Source: Ornithobacterium rhinotracheale
Lineage (GTDB): Bacteria; Bacteroidota; Bacteroidia; Flavobacteriales; Weeksellaceae
NCBI RefSeq assembly: GCF_004088395.1
Contig: NZ_CP035107.1
Location: 2,185,001-2,249,000 of the forward strand
Direction: 5' to 3'
DNA: 64,000 nucleotides
The notes below the pieces were generated by a model. That model saw only the letters and a program-made list of their open reading frames with translations, had not been told where the DNA came from and made no database searches. Both the position numbers and the translations under genes were made by a program. Of the stretch, positions 1 to 7,562 are shown in pieces. Each line of letters opens with the position of its first letter. Within the stretch, counting starts at the first letter, position 1.

Positions 1-1
1 A

Positions 2-364
2 ATTTCATTTCATTTCAATGCTAAATACTTGTGGCTCTCCCCTATTTTGGCATTGATTGTCTTTGGGCTAAATGATTATATTCAGCATATTAATCGGCAC
101 ACTGCGGAGAAGAAGATGGTGTTTTTCAATGCAATTATGTTTATCCCATTTGCCATTTTATACACTATTTTGTACAGCAACGAGGCGGAATATGCCATTT
201 TATTTTACATCATTCCTATGGCGCTTATCCTGTCTAACTATTGCCTATATGCCTCTACTAAATATAAGGAAATCACCCTTTTAGTTTTCATTCTCAGTAT
301 TTTGCTATATAAATATGCTCATTTAATCAAGCTTCCTGGAATTTTAAACGATATATCGCTGTAA
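2..364 (+). CDS. Integral membrane protein, 3' end only (possibly DUF6427)
   Basis: The reading frame is open to the left edge, so the gene begins outside the window and the TTG at 29 is not needed as a start. About 120 residues remain. They form three or four strongly hydrophobic stretches separated by short charged loops, so this is the C-terminal part of a polytopic inner-membrane protein. Size, composition and position beside lpxH resemble the DUF6427 membrane proteins of Flavobacteriia, but no diagnostic motif is visible, so the family name is a guess. Its stop lies inside the 3' end of the convergent lpxH-like gene, giving a 21-bp tail-to-tail overlap. Function unknown. Confidence 0.6.
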   Translation: MSFHFNAKYLWLSPILALIVFGLNDYIQHINRHTAEKKMVFFNAIMFIPFAILYTILYSNEAEYAILFYIIPMALILSNYCLYASTKYKEITLLVFILSILLYKYAHLIKLPGILNDISL

Positions 365-1123
365 ATCAATCTCTCTTCCTTCAAAAACGGCATAAGTAAA
401 ATGCCTAAGCCAATCGCCTGTATTAATGTATTCAGAATGCTCCGCAAGCTTGATTTTCAGGGGTAAATGCCTATGCCCAAATATAAAATAATCATAATGC
501 GCTTGGCTTAATTTTCGCTTAGCATATTGCACGAGCCATTCATTATCTCCATAAAAATTATCATCTTTATTACCAGAGAGGTAGCGATTTTTACGAGATA
601 AATATTTGCCTAGCCACAACGAGAAATCAGGGTGGAGCAAGTAAAACAGCCCCTTAGCCAAAGGGTTGGTAAACAACTTCTTTAATCTCTTATAGCCTTT
701 ATCCCCAGGCCCCAGCCCATCGCCGTGGCCAATGAAGCATTTTTTACCATTAATCACAAACACTTGCGGACGATTAAACACCTGCGCATTCAGCTCTTGT
801 TCTAAATAATCGCGCATCCACAAATCATGATTCCCAATGAAAAAATAAATCGGAATCCCTGCATCGGCAAATTCGGCTAATTTCCCCAAAACACGCAAAT
901 AGCCCCTCGGCACGACTTGTTTGTACTCAAACCAAAAATCAAATAAATCGCCTAATAGAAAAAGTGCATGCGTATCGGGTTTTATTTCATTTAAAAACTG
1001 AATGAATTTTTGCTCGCGCGCACGACTTTCTGTTTCATTTGGTGCACCAAAATGCTGATCCGACGCAAAATAGATTTTTTTCCCCGCAGGAATATCAATA
1101 ATTAATTCTCCTCCACCAGCCAT
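344..1123 (-). CDS. lpxH: UDP-2,3-diacylglucosamine diphosphatase (LpxH-type metallophosphoesterase)
   Basis: Calcineurin-like metallophosphoesterase of 259 residues, predicted to hydrolyse UDP-2,3-diacylglucosamine to lipid X and UMP in lipid A synthesis at the inner face of the cytoplasmic membrane. The metal-binding blocks appear in order: DQH at 22-24, GDLFD at 58-62, GNHD at 97-100, GHGD near 133 and GHRH near 217. It is slightly longer than proteobacterial LpxH (about 240 residues). The start overlaps the end of queD by 22 bp, which suggests co-transcription and coupling. Other Bacteroidota phosphoesterases look similar, so the assignment rests on the GNHD/GHRH pattern and length. Confidence 0.83.
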   Translation of the reverse strand: MAGGGELIIDIPAGKKIYFASDQHFGAPNETESRAREQKFIQFLNEIKPDTHALFLLGDLFDFWFEYKQVVPRGYLRVLGKLAEFADAGIPIYFFIGNHDLWMRDYLEQELNAQVFNRPQVFVINGKKCFIGHGDGLGPGDKGYKRLKKLFTNPLAKGLFYLLHPDFSLWLGKYLSRKNRYLSGNKDDNFYGDNEWLVQYAKRKLSQAHYDYFIFGHRHLPLKIKLAEHSEYINTGDWLRHFTYAVFEGREIDLQRYIV

Positions 1124-1557
1124 TCGCCATAAGAATTTTCGGTTTCATACAATTTCAGATACACCAATTCCACTTGCGGTGGCAATTGTTTTTTAATTCG
1201 CTCGGCAAAATCAATCAACATATTTTCGCAAGTAGGCTGATAGGGCGTAAAAACGACTTTGTGCCCTTGTTTTTCAAGCATTTCCCCCAGCGATTTATGC
1301 CCAGAATTCTCGTTCAGTAGCACCGCGTGATCGAGCTTATCCACAATTTCGGATTTCACGATTTTTTTTACATCGCCAAAATCAATTACCATACCCAGCT
1401 TTTCGTTGCTTGTATCCTCAATCGGCGTTCCGCGCAAAGTCACATACAATTTGTACGAATGCCCGTGCACATTTTTACACTTCCCATCGTAACCAAAAAG
1501 TGCATGCGCCGTTTCAAAACTAAATATCTTTGTAATTCTTATCTTTTGTGGATTCAT
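1102..1557 (-). CDS. queD: 6-carboxytetrahydropterin synthase
   Basis: QueD/PTPS family enzyme of 151 residues, expected to convert 7,8-dihydroneopterin triphosphate to 6-carboxytetrahydropterin in queuosine (preQ0) biosynthesis. Visible zinc ligands are His18, His31 and His33 (FETAH and NVHGHSY), with the catalytic Cys27 (GKC) between them; a DHAVLLNE block and the terminal ETENSYGEW with its pterin-binding Glu follow. I chose the ATG at 1557. The frame continues upstream to a TTG at 1602, but that adds 15 basic residues unlike the family and would overlap the divergent comF start. It probably forms an operon with lpxH. No other queuosine gene is in the window. Confidence 0.88.
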   Translation of the reverse strand: MNPQKIRITKIFSFETAHALFGYDGKCKNVHGHSYKLYVTLRGTPIEDTSNEKLGMVIDFGDVKKIVKSEIVDKLDHAVLLNENSGHKSLGEMLEKQGHKVVFTPYQPTCENMLIDFAERIKKQLPPQVELVYLKLYETENSYGEWLVEEN

Positions 1558-1578
1558 TTTTAATCTGTATCTTATTTG

Positions 1579-1608
1579 CAAATTTAAAGGAATTCTGAGC
1601 AATGCAAT
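1579..1608 (-). promoter_or_regulatory. Candidate Bacteroidota promoter for queD-lpxH
   Basis: On the minus strand ATTG (1605-1608) is followed after 18 bp by TAAATTTG (1579-1586), matching the TAnnTTTG -7 box; the -33 element is imperfect. It lies 22 bp before the chosen queD ATG and overlaps the first codons of comF. Confidence 0.4.
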
Positions 1609-2288
1609 CTATTTTTGATTTAATTTTTCCGAAACGCTGTGTGGGATGTGATAGAATTTTAGCCAAAAATCAAGATTTTTTGTGCGTTTCGTGCTTTAGG
1701 AATTTAAGTTTTACGCATTGGCAAATAGATGAAGAAACGCCATTGTTTCAAAATTTAAACCGTCCCGATTTGTTTCAAGGAGCGCAAAGTCTCCTCTACT
1801 ACGACAAAGGCGGAACGGTGCAGGCTTTGCTCCATGCCAATAAATACTTTAATCAGCCTAAAATCGGGAAGTTCATAGCTCAATTATTGCCCAAGGATTT
1901 AATTGAATTTTATAAAACTAAAAATATAGACGCGGTGATTGCCGTGCCCAGCCACCCGCGCACCTTGCGACAGCGTGGCTATAACCAAGTACACGCCTTT
2001 GCGCAAGAAGTTTCAAATCAAATTAACGCCAATTTTTCACCACGATTACTCGTGCGTTCCGAGCGAAAATCCTCGCAAACGCAATTGGGCAAAAGTGACC
2101 GATTTTCTCGGCTCGATGGGGCTTTTAGCTTAAATAAAAATCCGAATTTGGGCGATTTTCAGCGAGTTTTGCTCATTGATGATTTAGCAACTACGGGCTC
2201 CACGCTCATTCATTGTGCCGAAGTTTTAAAACAAAATTACCCCACAATCGAAATTTATGTACTCACTATGGCTCATGCAAGGAGTTAA
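1602..2288 (+). CDS. comF: ComF family phosphoribosyltransferase-like protein
   Basis: ComF/GntX-type protein of 228 residues. The N-terminus carries a four-cysteine zinc ribbon (CVGC at 13-16 and CVSC at 28-31), and the C-terminal half is a type I phosphoribosyltransferase fold with the PRPP loop VLLIDDLATTGST near residue 195. In transformable bacteria ComF links DNA uptake to the cytosolic fate of incoming single strands; the exact reaction is unknown. The neighbours do not define its role: it is divergent from queD and followed by a broken lipoprotein gene. The ATG at 1602 places the zinc ribbon at the normal distance from the start. Confidence 0.85.
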   Translation: MQSIFDLIFPKRCVGCDRILAKNQDFLCVSCFRNLSFTHWQIDEETPLFQNLNRPDLFQGAQSLLYYDKGGTVQALLHANKYFNQPKIGKFIAQLLPKDLIEFYKTKNIDAVIAVPSHPRTLRQRGYNQVHAFAQEVSNQINANFSPRLLVRSERKSSQTQLGKSDRFSRLDGAFSLNKNPNLGDFQRVLLIDDLATTGSTLIHCAEVLKQNYPTIEIYVLTMAHARS

Positions 2289-2354
2289 TAATTTAACATT
2301 TTTGTGTTTTAATTTTATTTGTATTTGGCAATGTAAAACTTTAAAAAACTCAAT

Positions 2355-2713
2355 ATGAAAACAAATTATTTTTTATTAATCCTATTTCTCTTTTTCGGGC
2401 TTAGTGCCTGCGATGAAATTCATGATAAGGAACAAACAGATGAAAATGGCGTATTATATGCCAAGGGACATTTTTTTAATAGCTCCTTTTGTTCGAAGCC
2501 CATTCTTATGTTGACAAATGATAAAATAATGGTAGAGAATAAGAGATTATGGGGTGTTTATTTAAAAAATGTGGAAAGAACGGAATTTAATTTTGAGACA
2601 CTTATTTAGTTAAATTTAAATTACTATCTGGCGAAATTAAATCTTGCGTAGATTATGGTACAATTACCTATAAAGATGCACATGCTATATCAATTAAAAA
2701 AATAGAAAAATGA
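2355..2713 (+). pseudogene. Small lipoprotein gene broken by one frameshift
   Basis: The first frame (2355-2609) gives an 84-residue protein with a lipoprotein signal peptide (hydrophobic run, lipobox LSAC, Cys19) and stops at TAG 2607-2609. From 2597 the neighbouring frame is open for 38 codons to TGA at 2711-2713. It continues with similar composition (TYLVKFKLLSG, then a Cys and an alternating hydrophobic pattern), immediately followed by a terminator. That frame is blocked by a TGA at 2594-2596, so the two reading frames meet within a few bases at 2595-2600. Loss of one base, or gain of two, in an ancestral gene of about 119 codons explains this. I do not recognise the family. A sequencing error is also possible. 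Confidence 0.6.
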
Positions 2714-2728
2714 GAAAATTACATATCT

Positions 2729-2767
2729 AAAAACCCCTTCAAAATTCATATTTTGAAGGGGTTTTCT
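2729..2767. terminator. Bidirectional intrinsic terminator
   Basis: An inverted repeat AAACCCCTTCAAAA / TTTTGAAGGGGTTTT with a short loop has A and T tracts on both sides. It sits between the broken lipoprotein gene and the convergent RNase G gene and can serve both. Confidence 0.85.
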
Positions 2768-2770
2768 TTA

Positions 2771-4333
2771 TTAATTACTTTCTTGGTAAATCTCGTTTTG
2801 GTTCTCGTCGGTAATGTGGAGCTCCAAATATCTAAACGAATCGCGTGGCATGATTTTAATCGGCAATCGGTATTTCCAAGCCCATTTTTTCCTAATGGAC
2901 GGAATCCCTTGTTTCAAATACGCAGCCACAAACGGGTGCATGTGTATCGTGATTTTCTTGGCTTTGCCTGCCTCGGCAATCGCTTTGATTCTTGCCTCTA
3001 TACGCTCTATAATCGCAATGGGTGCTTCTACCTCTTCTCCGTTTTTGTTTGGATTTTCCTCGTAGGTTTTGATGTTTACCTCTGGGCGTACACGCTGGCG
3101 CGTGATTTGTACTAATCCAAATTTACTCGGCGGTAGCACTTTATGTTTGGCACCGTCTTTCTTCATTTCTTCTTTGAAGAAGTCATAGAATTTTCTACGA
3201 TTTTTAGCTTCTCGCATGTCTATGAAATCCACCACGATGATACCGCCCATATCTCGCAATCGCAATTGGCGGGCAATTTCCGTGGCAGCTTGCATATTCA
3301 CATTTAGGGCGTTTTGCTCTTGGGTCTCTTTTACGGCCTTTATGTTTCCTGAGTTTACATCAATCACATGTAACGCCTCGGTATGTTCAATCACAAGATA
3401 CGCTCCTTTGGATTTAGGAATGTTTACATGCGTTCCAAACGAAGTTTTAATTTGTTTTTCTACATTGTAAAATTCCAAAATAGGCGTTTGCTTTTGGTAG
3501 AGTTCCAGAATGCCTTCTTTGCCTGGTGCAATTACGCTTAAGAAATCTTTGATCTCCTCTAGCAACTCCTCGTCGTCGCAATAGATCTTGACAAAGTCTT
3601 CAGAAAATTTATCTCTCAAAATTCCAGATGCACGGCTAAGCTCACTGTGCACGCGTTTAGGGAGTTTTTTGGCACGCAGGTTATTGTAAATACCTTTCCA
3701 TTTTTGCACCAAATCTTCTAAATCTTGGTGTAATTCTGCTACTTTTTTGTACTCAGCTACCGTGCGAATGATTACGCCAAACCCCTCTGGCTTAATGCTT
3801 TCTACAAGCATTGTAAGGCGATCTCGCTCGGTTTTTTCTTTAATTTTTTGAGAAACAGATACTCGATCGGAAAATGGCACCAATACTAAATAGCGTCCTG
3901 CGATTGAGATTTCGGAAGTTACACGCGGACCTTTGGTAGAGATGGGCTCTTTGGCGATTTGCACCAAGATATTTTGCCCTGGCTGGATGACATCTTCTAT
4001 TTTCCCGTTTTTATCTATTTCCTTTTCAATTGGGAAATCCTTTAGTAAATGAGTTTTATATTTGCTTGAACGCACCGCCTTGATGTATGAAAGCATAGAT
4101 TGCACCTCTGCGCCTAAATCATGATAATGCAAAAATGCATCTTTTTCAGAACCTACTGTTACAAATGCGGCGTTCATACCTGGCGCCAATTTTTTGATTT
4201 TAGCCAAATAGATATCGCCCACATTGTAGCGTTGATTTACCTTCTCTTGATGAAACTCCATAAGCCTGCCTTCTTCAAGCATAGCTATTTTAACCACTTC
4301 ACCAGAGGAACTTATAATCAGTTCTTTATTCAT
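2771..4333 (-). CDS. rng: Ribonuclease E/G family endoribonuclease
   Basis: RNase G-length protein (520 residues) without the long disordered tail of RNase E. An S1 RNA-binding domain lies near residues 37-125 (GDIYLAKIKKLAPGMNAAFV). The catalytic aspartates are recognisable in IDVNSG (Asp325) and VVDFIDM (Asp369), followed by the conserved block QITRQRVRPEVN. Where RNase E/G of Proteobacteria has the CPxC zinc link that holds the dimer, this protein reads EENPNKNGEEVEAP with no cysteine. It should cleave single-stranded AU-rich RNA and mature rRNA. It lies downstream of the HU-like gene on the same strand, 274 bp away, so the two may or may not be co-transcribed. Confidence 0.88.
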   Translation of the reverse strand: MNKELIISSSGEVVKIAMLEEGRLMEFHQEKVNQRYNVGDIYLAKIKKLAPGMNAAFVTVGSEKDAFLHYHDLGAEVQSMLSYIKAVRSSKYKTHLLKDFPIEKEIDKNGKIEDVIQPGQNILVQIAKEPISTKGPRVTSEISIAGRYLVLVPFSDRVSVSQKIKEKTERDRLTMLVESIKPEGFGVIIRTVAEYKKVAELHQDLEDLVQKWKGIYNNLRAKKLPKRVHSELSRASGILRDKFSEDFVKIYCDDEELLEEIKDFLSVIAPGKEGILELYQKQTPILEFYNVEKQIKTSFGTHVNIPKSKGAYLVIEHTEALHVIDVNSGNIKAVKETQEQNALNVNMQAATEIARQLRLRDMGGIIVVDFIDMREAKNRRKFYDFFKEEMKKDGAKHKVLPPSKFGLVQITRQRVRPEVNIKTYEENPNKNGEEVEAPIAIIERIEARIKAIAEAGKAKKITIHMHPFVAAYLKQGIPSIRKKWAWKYRLPIKIMPRDSFRYLELHITDENQNEIYQESN

Positions 4334-4607
4334 TCGGGTTCACAAATAATATTAAATATATTCTTCTAAATTCTTAGAAAAACATTACAAATTAAAAAAA
4401 ATTCAAAATGCACCGAACCTTTGTAAGGTGGTGCATTTATTTTTTAAACAAAGGTCAAAGAAAAATTATTTTTTCTTTTTGTGTCTGTTTAATCTTCTTC
4501 TTTTCTTTCTCTTGTGAGTCGAAACCTTATGTCTTTTTCTTTTTTTACCGCTTGGCATATCAAATTTTTTTTAAAATTAATAATTCAGTGAAATTTCTCG
4601 TTATTTT

Positions 4608-4901
4608 TTAGTCCTGTACTTTTACTTGCTCTTTTACTTCTTCAACAAAAGTTTTAGAAGGTTTAAAAGCCGGAATATTATGAGCCGGAATTATGATTGA
4701 TTTGTTTTTAGAGATATTTCGTCCAGTTTTTTGTGCTCTCTTTTTAATGATAAAAGAGCCAAAACCGCGAAGATATACATTTTCTCCGCCAGTCATAGCT
4801 GACTTCACCTCCTCCATAAACGCTTCCACAACATTTTGAGTATCAAGCTTTTCTAAGCCCAATTTGTTTGAAATGTTAGTTACGATTTCTGCCTTAGTCA
4901 T
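4608..4901 (-). CDS. HU/IHF family DNA-binding protein
   Basis: Small basic nucleoid protein of 97 residues. It begins MTKAEIVTNISNKLGL, has the dimerisation helices, then the signature GFGSFIIKKRAQKTGRN and a beta-arm ending in IPAFKPSKTF, which intercalates and bends DNA. The slightly longer C-terminus (EEVKEQVKVQD) is usual for flavobacterial HU proteins. The gene has its own promoter at 4945-4974 and lies upstream of rng. Whether it behaves as HU (non-specific) or IHF (specific) cannot be told from sequence. Confidence 0.92.
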   Translation of the reverse strand: MTKAEIVTNISNKLGLEKLDTQNVVEAFMEEVKSAMTGGENVYLRGFGSFIIKKRAQKTGRNISKNKSIIIPAHNIPAFKPSKTFVEEVKEQVKVQD

Positions 4902-4944
4902 TCTTTATTATATTTTATAAATTAATTTAATTCGAAACGGATTG

Positions 4945-4974
4945 CAAATGTACAATTTATTTTTCAAATCCAAA
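4945..4974 (-). promoter_or_regulatory. Promoter of the HU-like gene
   Basis: On the minus strand TTTG (4971-4974), 18 bp, TACATTTG (4945-4952), a close match to the Bacteroidota -33/-7 consensus. It would give a leader of roughly 35 nt. Confidence 0.7.
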
Positions 4975-5069
4975 TCAAAATTTTGTGTGTAATTCTTTAT
5001 ATTTCATCTTTTTAAAAAAGAAAAGGGCATTTTTGGCATTTTTTTTAATAAAATAATGACTTATATCAT

Positions 5070-5552
5070 TCAGCTCAAAGTCGCTTTCTGGCGCATGATT
5101 TCTGCTACTTTGCTCGGATTTTTTATATTAAAACTTATTTTCTCTCCCGACTTAAGTTCCAAAAACAAAAATTCATCAGTGCTAATCACATAGCCCTCGC
5201 CATAAGTCTTGGATTTGCGCACGCCACCCACGCCCCCAAACGAGTAAATGGGGTCTATATTCAATATTTCCCAATGCTTAATGTCTGAATATTTGATTTT
5301 TTTGCTTGCGCCCAAAAGCGTGTATGGCACATAGCTCACTTGCAAAAAATCGGGATTAAATGTAATTTTTAAGTATTGAAAAAGAACTATCAGCATTAGA
5401 AATACCAGAAACAACGAAAAGCCTACAAATTGATAGAAATCTGAATTTAAATGCTTAAAATCTGGCTTTGTTGTTTGATAAATGAGAATCAACGGTGCCA
5501 ATAAAACCAACGCAAACCACTTAAATCCTTTTATTTTCTCTTGATAAATCAT
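5070..5552 (-). CDS. Hypothetical membrane-anchored protein, PH-like C-terminal domain
   Basis: 160 residues with two transmembrane helices near the N-terminus (about residues 12-25 and 41-62) and a beta-rich soluble C-terminal half. The pattern of strand, Gly-rich turn (GGVGGVRKSKTYGEG), strands (EFLFLELKSGEKISFNI) and a final helix (PSKVAEIMRQKA) resembles the bacterial PH-like domains attached to paired membrane helices. No catalytic residues are evident. The gene stands alone, divergent from mutY. Function unknown; the fold description is inference. Confidence 0.65.
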   Translation of the reverse strand: MIYQEKIKGFKWFALVLLAPLILIYQTTKPDFKHLNSDFYQFVGFSLFLVFLMLIVLFQYLKITFNPDFLQVSYVPYTLLGASKKIKYSDIKHWEILNIDPIYSFGGVGGVRKSKTYGEGYVISTDEFLFLELKSGEKISFNIKNPSKVAEIMRQKATLS

Positions 5553-5632
5553 AAAAACTAATGTTTAATGAAAGTGCAAAGTACAAATTTTTTCTAAAAA
5601 TTTTACAAAACATGGCTTCCAAAAAAATCCTG

Positions 5633-5640
5633 TACTTTTG
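5633..5640 (+). promoter_or_regulatory. -7 box directly before mutY (possible leaderless transcript)
   Basis: TACTTTTG matches TAnnTTTG and ends only 5 bp before the mutY ATG. With the usual spacing, transcription would begin at or next to the start codon. No clear -33 TTTG is visible. Confidence 0.5.
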
Positions 5641-5645
5641 CGTTT

Positions 5646-6659
5646 ATGAATTTTGCACAAGCACTGCTTTTGTGGTATGACCAAAACAAGCGCGAACTCC
5701 CGTGGCGAGATGCGCCGAGCCCCTACCACATTTGGATTTCTGAGATTATTTTGCAACAAACCCGCGTGAACCAAGGCATGGATTATTATCTGCGTTTTGT
5801 AGAGCGTTTTCCTACGCCCACTGCACTTGCCCGTGCCGATGAGCAAGAGGTGCTCAATCTCTGGAAAGGGCTAGGCTACTACTCTCGAGCTCGCAACATT
5901 CACAAGGCGGCAAAAATGATTGTGTCTGAGTTTGGGGGCGAATTGCCAAGCGATTTCCAGACTTTGCAAAAACTCCCTGGCATTGGGAAATACACTGCCG
6001 CTGCCATTGCCTCGATTGCATTTGGAGAGCCCGTGGCTGCGATAGACGGCAATGCGTTTAGAGTCTACAGCCGATTCCTCGGAATGTATGATGATATTGC
6101 CGAGGGAAAAAGTTTTGCCAAGTTTTTCGAAGCGGGGCAAAACCTCATCTGCCACAAACGCCCAGGCGACTTCAACCAAGCGGTGATGGAGCTCGGTGCC
6201 ACGATGTGTTTTCCGCAAAACCCGACTTGCATGTTCTGCCCCGTGCAAGATGCGTGCTACGCCTTTAATCATGGAAAAATAGGCGAATTGCCCGTAAAGA
6301 CTAAAAAGGTGAAAATAAAAGAAGAAAAAATTGAATATCTATATATTTTCTCCGATGATTTTGTGCTTATGCACCACCGCAACAAGCAAGGTATTTGGAA
6401 AAATATGTATGATTTTCCGACTAAAGAGCTCATGGAAACGGCGATTAATCTTAAAAATTTAGCTCCCCAAGAAAGTGTCTTGCATATTTTAACGCACAAG
6501 AGATTAAGCATTGATTTTTTTAAATTAAAATTAAATGATACTGAATTAAAAAATTTAAGTGAAGAATTTTCGCTATCTTTAGTCCCGAAAGACCAAACCA
6601 AGGATTTGCCCACGCCAAAGCCAATTACTGATTTCTTGAAAAATCATGCAAATTCGTAA
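5646..6659 (+). CDS. mutY: A/G-specific adenine DNA glycosylase
   Basis: MutY removes adenine mispaired with 8-oxoguanine. Visible are the helix-hairpin-helix (LPGIGKYTAAAIASIAFG), the catalytic Glu33 in ISEIILQQT, the catalytic Asp in AIDGNAFRVYSRF near residue 136, and the [4Fe-4S] ligands Cys-X6-Cys-X2-Cys-X5-Cys (CFPQNPTCMFCPVQDAC). The C-terminal 110 residues form the NUDIX-like 8-oxoG recognition domain. Length (337) is normal. The ATG at 5646 fits the family N-terminus. A NUDIX-like C-terminus and the Tyr-rich region are less conserved than the catalytic domain, as usual. Confidence 0.95.
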   Translation: MNFAQALLLWYDQNKRELPWRDAPSPYHIWISEIILQQTRVNQGMDYYLRFVERFPTPTALARADEQEVLNLWKGLGYYSRARNIHKAAKMIVSEFGGELPSDFQTLQKLPGIGKYTAAAIASIAFGEPVAAIDGNAFRVYSRFLGMYDDIAEGKSFAKFFEAGQNLICHKRPGDFNQAVMELGATMCFPQNPTCMFCPVQDACYAFNHGKIGELPVKTKKVKIKEEKIEYLYIFSDDFVLMHHRNKQGIWKNMYDFPTKELMETAINLKNLAPQESVLHILTHKRLSIDFFKLKLNDTELKNLSEEFSLSLVPKDQTKDLPTPKPITDFLKNHANS

Positions 6660-6676
6660 TTTTTTATCCTTTTGGG

Positions 6677-6690
6677 CTTAATGCATTAAG
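6677..6690. repeat. 14-bp perfect palindrome
   Basis: CTTAATGCATTAAG between mutY and the broken hydrolase gene. No T tract follows, so a terminator is unlikely; a protein-binding site is possible. An imperfect inverted repeat CTAAAG-AC-CTTTAG follows at about 6730-6743. Confidence 0.4.
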
Positions 6691-6810
6691 TCTTGAATAA
6701 AATGCATTTTAGCTATATTTTAGTCATAACTAAAGACCTTTAGCCATGACAAAAATGCGATTTTGATACATTTTTTAAGTTTAGAAAAAAAAACATCTAA
6801 AAATTGATAT

Positions 6811-7562
6811 ATGGAAATGAACTATAAAATCATCGGGGAAGGAAAGCCTGTTGTGTTGCTCCACGGCTTTCTAGAAAATCACAAAATGTGGATTCCGATT
6901 GCAGAAGCGATTCCAGGCTACAAATTCATTATTCCAGATTTGCTGGGACATGGCAAAACTCGCTCGGAAGACGAGGTGAACACCATGGAAGACCAAGCAA
7001 GAAATTTAGTGAATTTGCTCAAAGATTTGGAAGTGAGTTCGGCGACTTTCATTGGGCACTCCATGGGGGCTACATTGCAATGGTGATTGCAAGGGACTAT
7101 TCTTCTTATGTAGAAAAATTAGGACTGTTTTTCTCTAAAACTACGCCAGACAGCGAGGAGAAAAAGGCTCAACGCCTGCAAGCGGTGCGCGTGGCAGAGG
7201 AGAACAAAGAGCGTTTTGTGGAATTGGGCGTAAAAGGACTTTTTGCGCAAGATAATCTTGACAACTTGCGTCCACAAATTGCCGAGGCACAAAGCTGGGG
7301 CACGGAAACTCCGATTGATGGGCTGGTTTCGGCTTTGCGTGGCATGCGCGAGCGCGAAGACACAACTTATCTTTTAGAAAAATTGAATTATCCGATTTTA
7401 ATCGTTTTGGGCGAAAAAGACCCTTCGACCGAGAAAGAGTTTAAGGATTTAATACCAAAAAGAGAGAATATACATGTGCATATTCTCCCTTGTGGCCATA
7501 TGGGTGTGCTTGAGCTACCCGAGGAGTCTACGAAAATCATTCAAGATTTTCTATCACTTTGA
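6811..7562 (+). pseudogene. Alpha/beta hydrolase gene broken by a 1-base deletion in a G tract
   Basis: The first frame encodes 91 residues of an alpha/beta hydrolase: beta strand VVLLHGF (oxyanion region), PDLLGHGKT, and the nucleophile elbow GHSMG, then runs out of frame to TGA 7084-7086. From about 7066 another frame continues the same protein as GGYIAMVIARD, followed by the cap region, the late acidic residue (ILIVLGEKDPSTEKEF) and the catalytic His (LPCGHMGVLELPEE), ending at 7562. Restoring one G to the GGGGG run at about 7064-7068 rejoins the frames as GHSMGGYIAM, giving about 250 residues, the normal length. Either a recent null mutation, a phase-variable tract or a homopolymer read error. 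The 3' end overlaps the convergent nuclease-like gene by 9 bp. Confidence 0.85.

Noticed and set aside
1558-1602. Extended start of queD at a TTG
   Set aside because: Adds residues not seen in the family and contains the -7 box; the ATG at 1557 fits better.
4408-4611. 67-codon plus-strand frame rich in Phe and Lys
   Set aside because: Composition reflects the A/T tracts between rng and the HU gene; no supporting feature.
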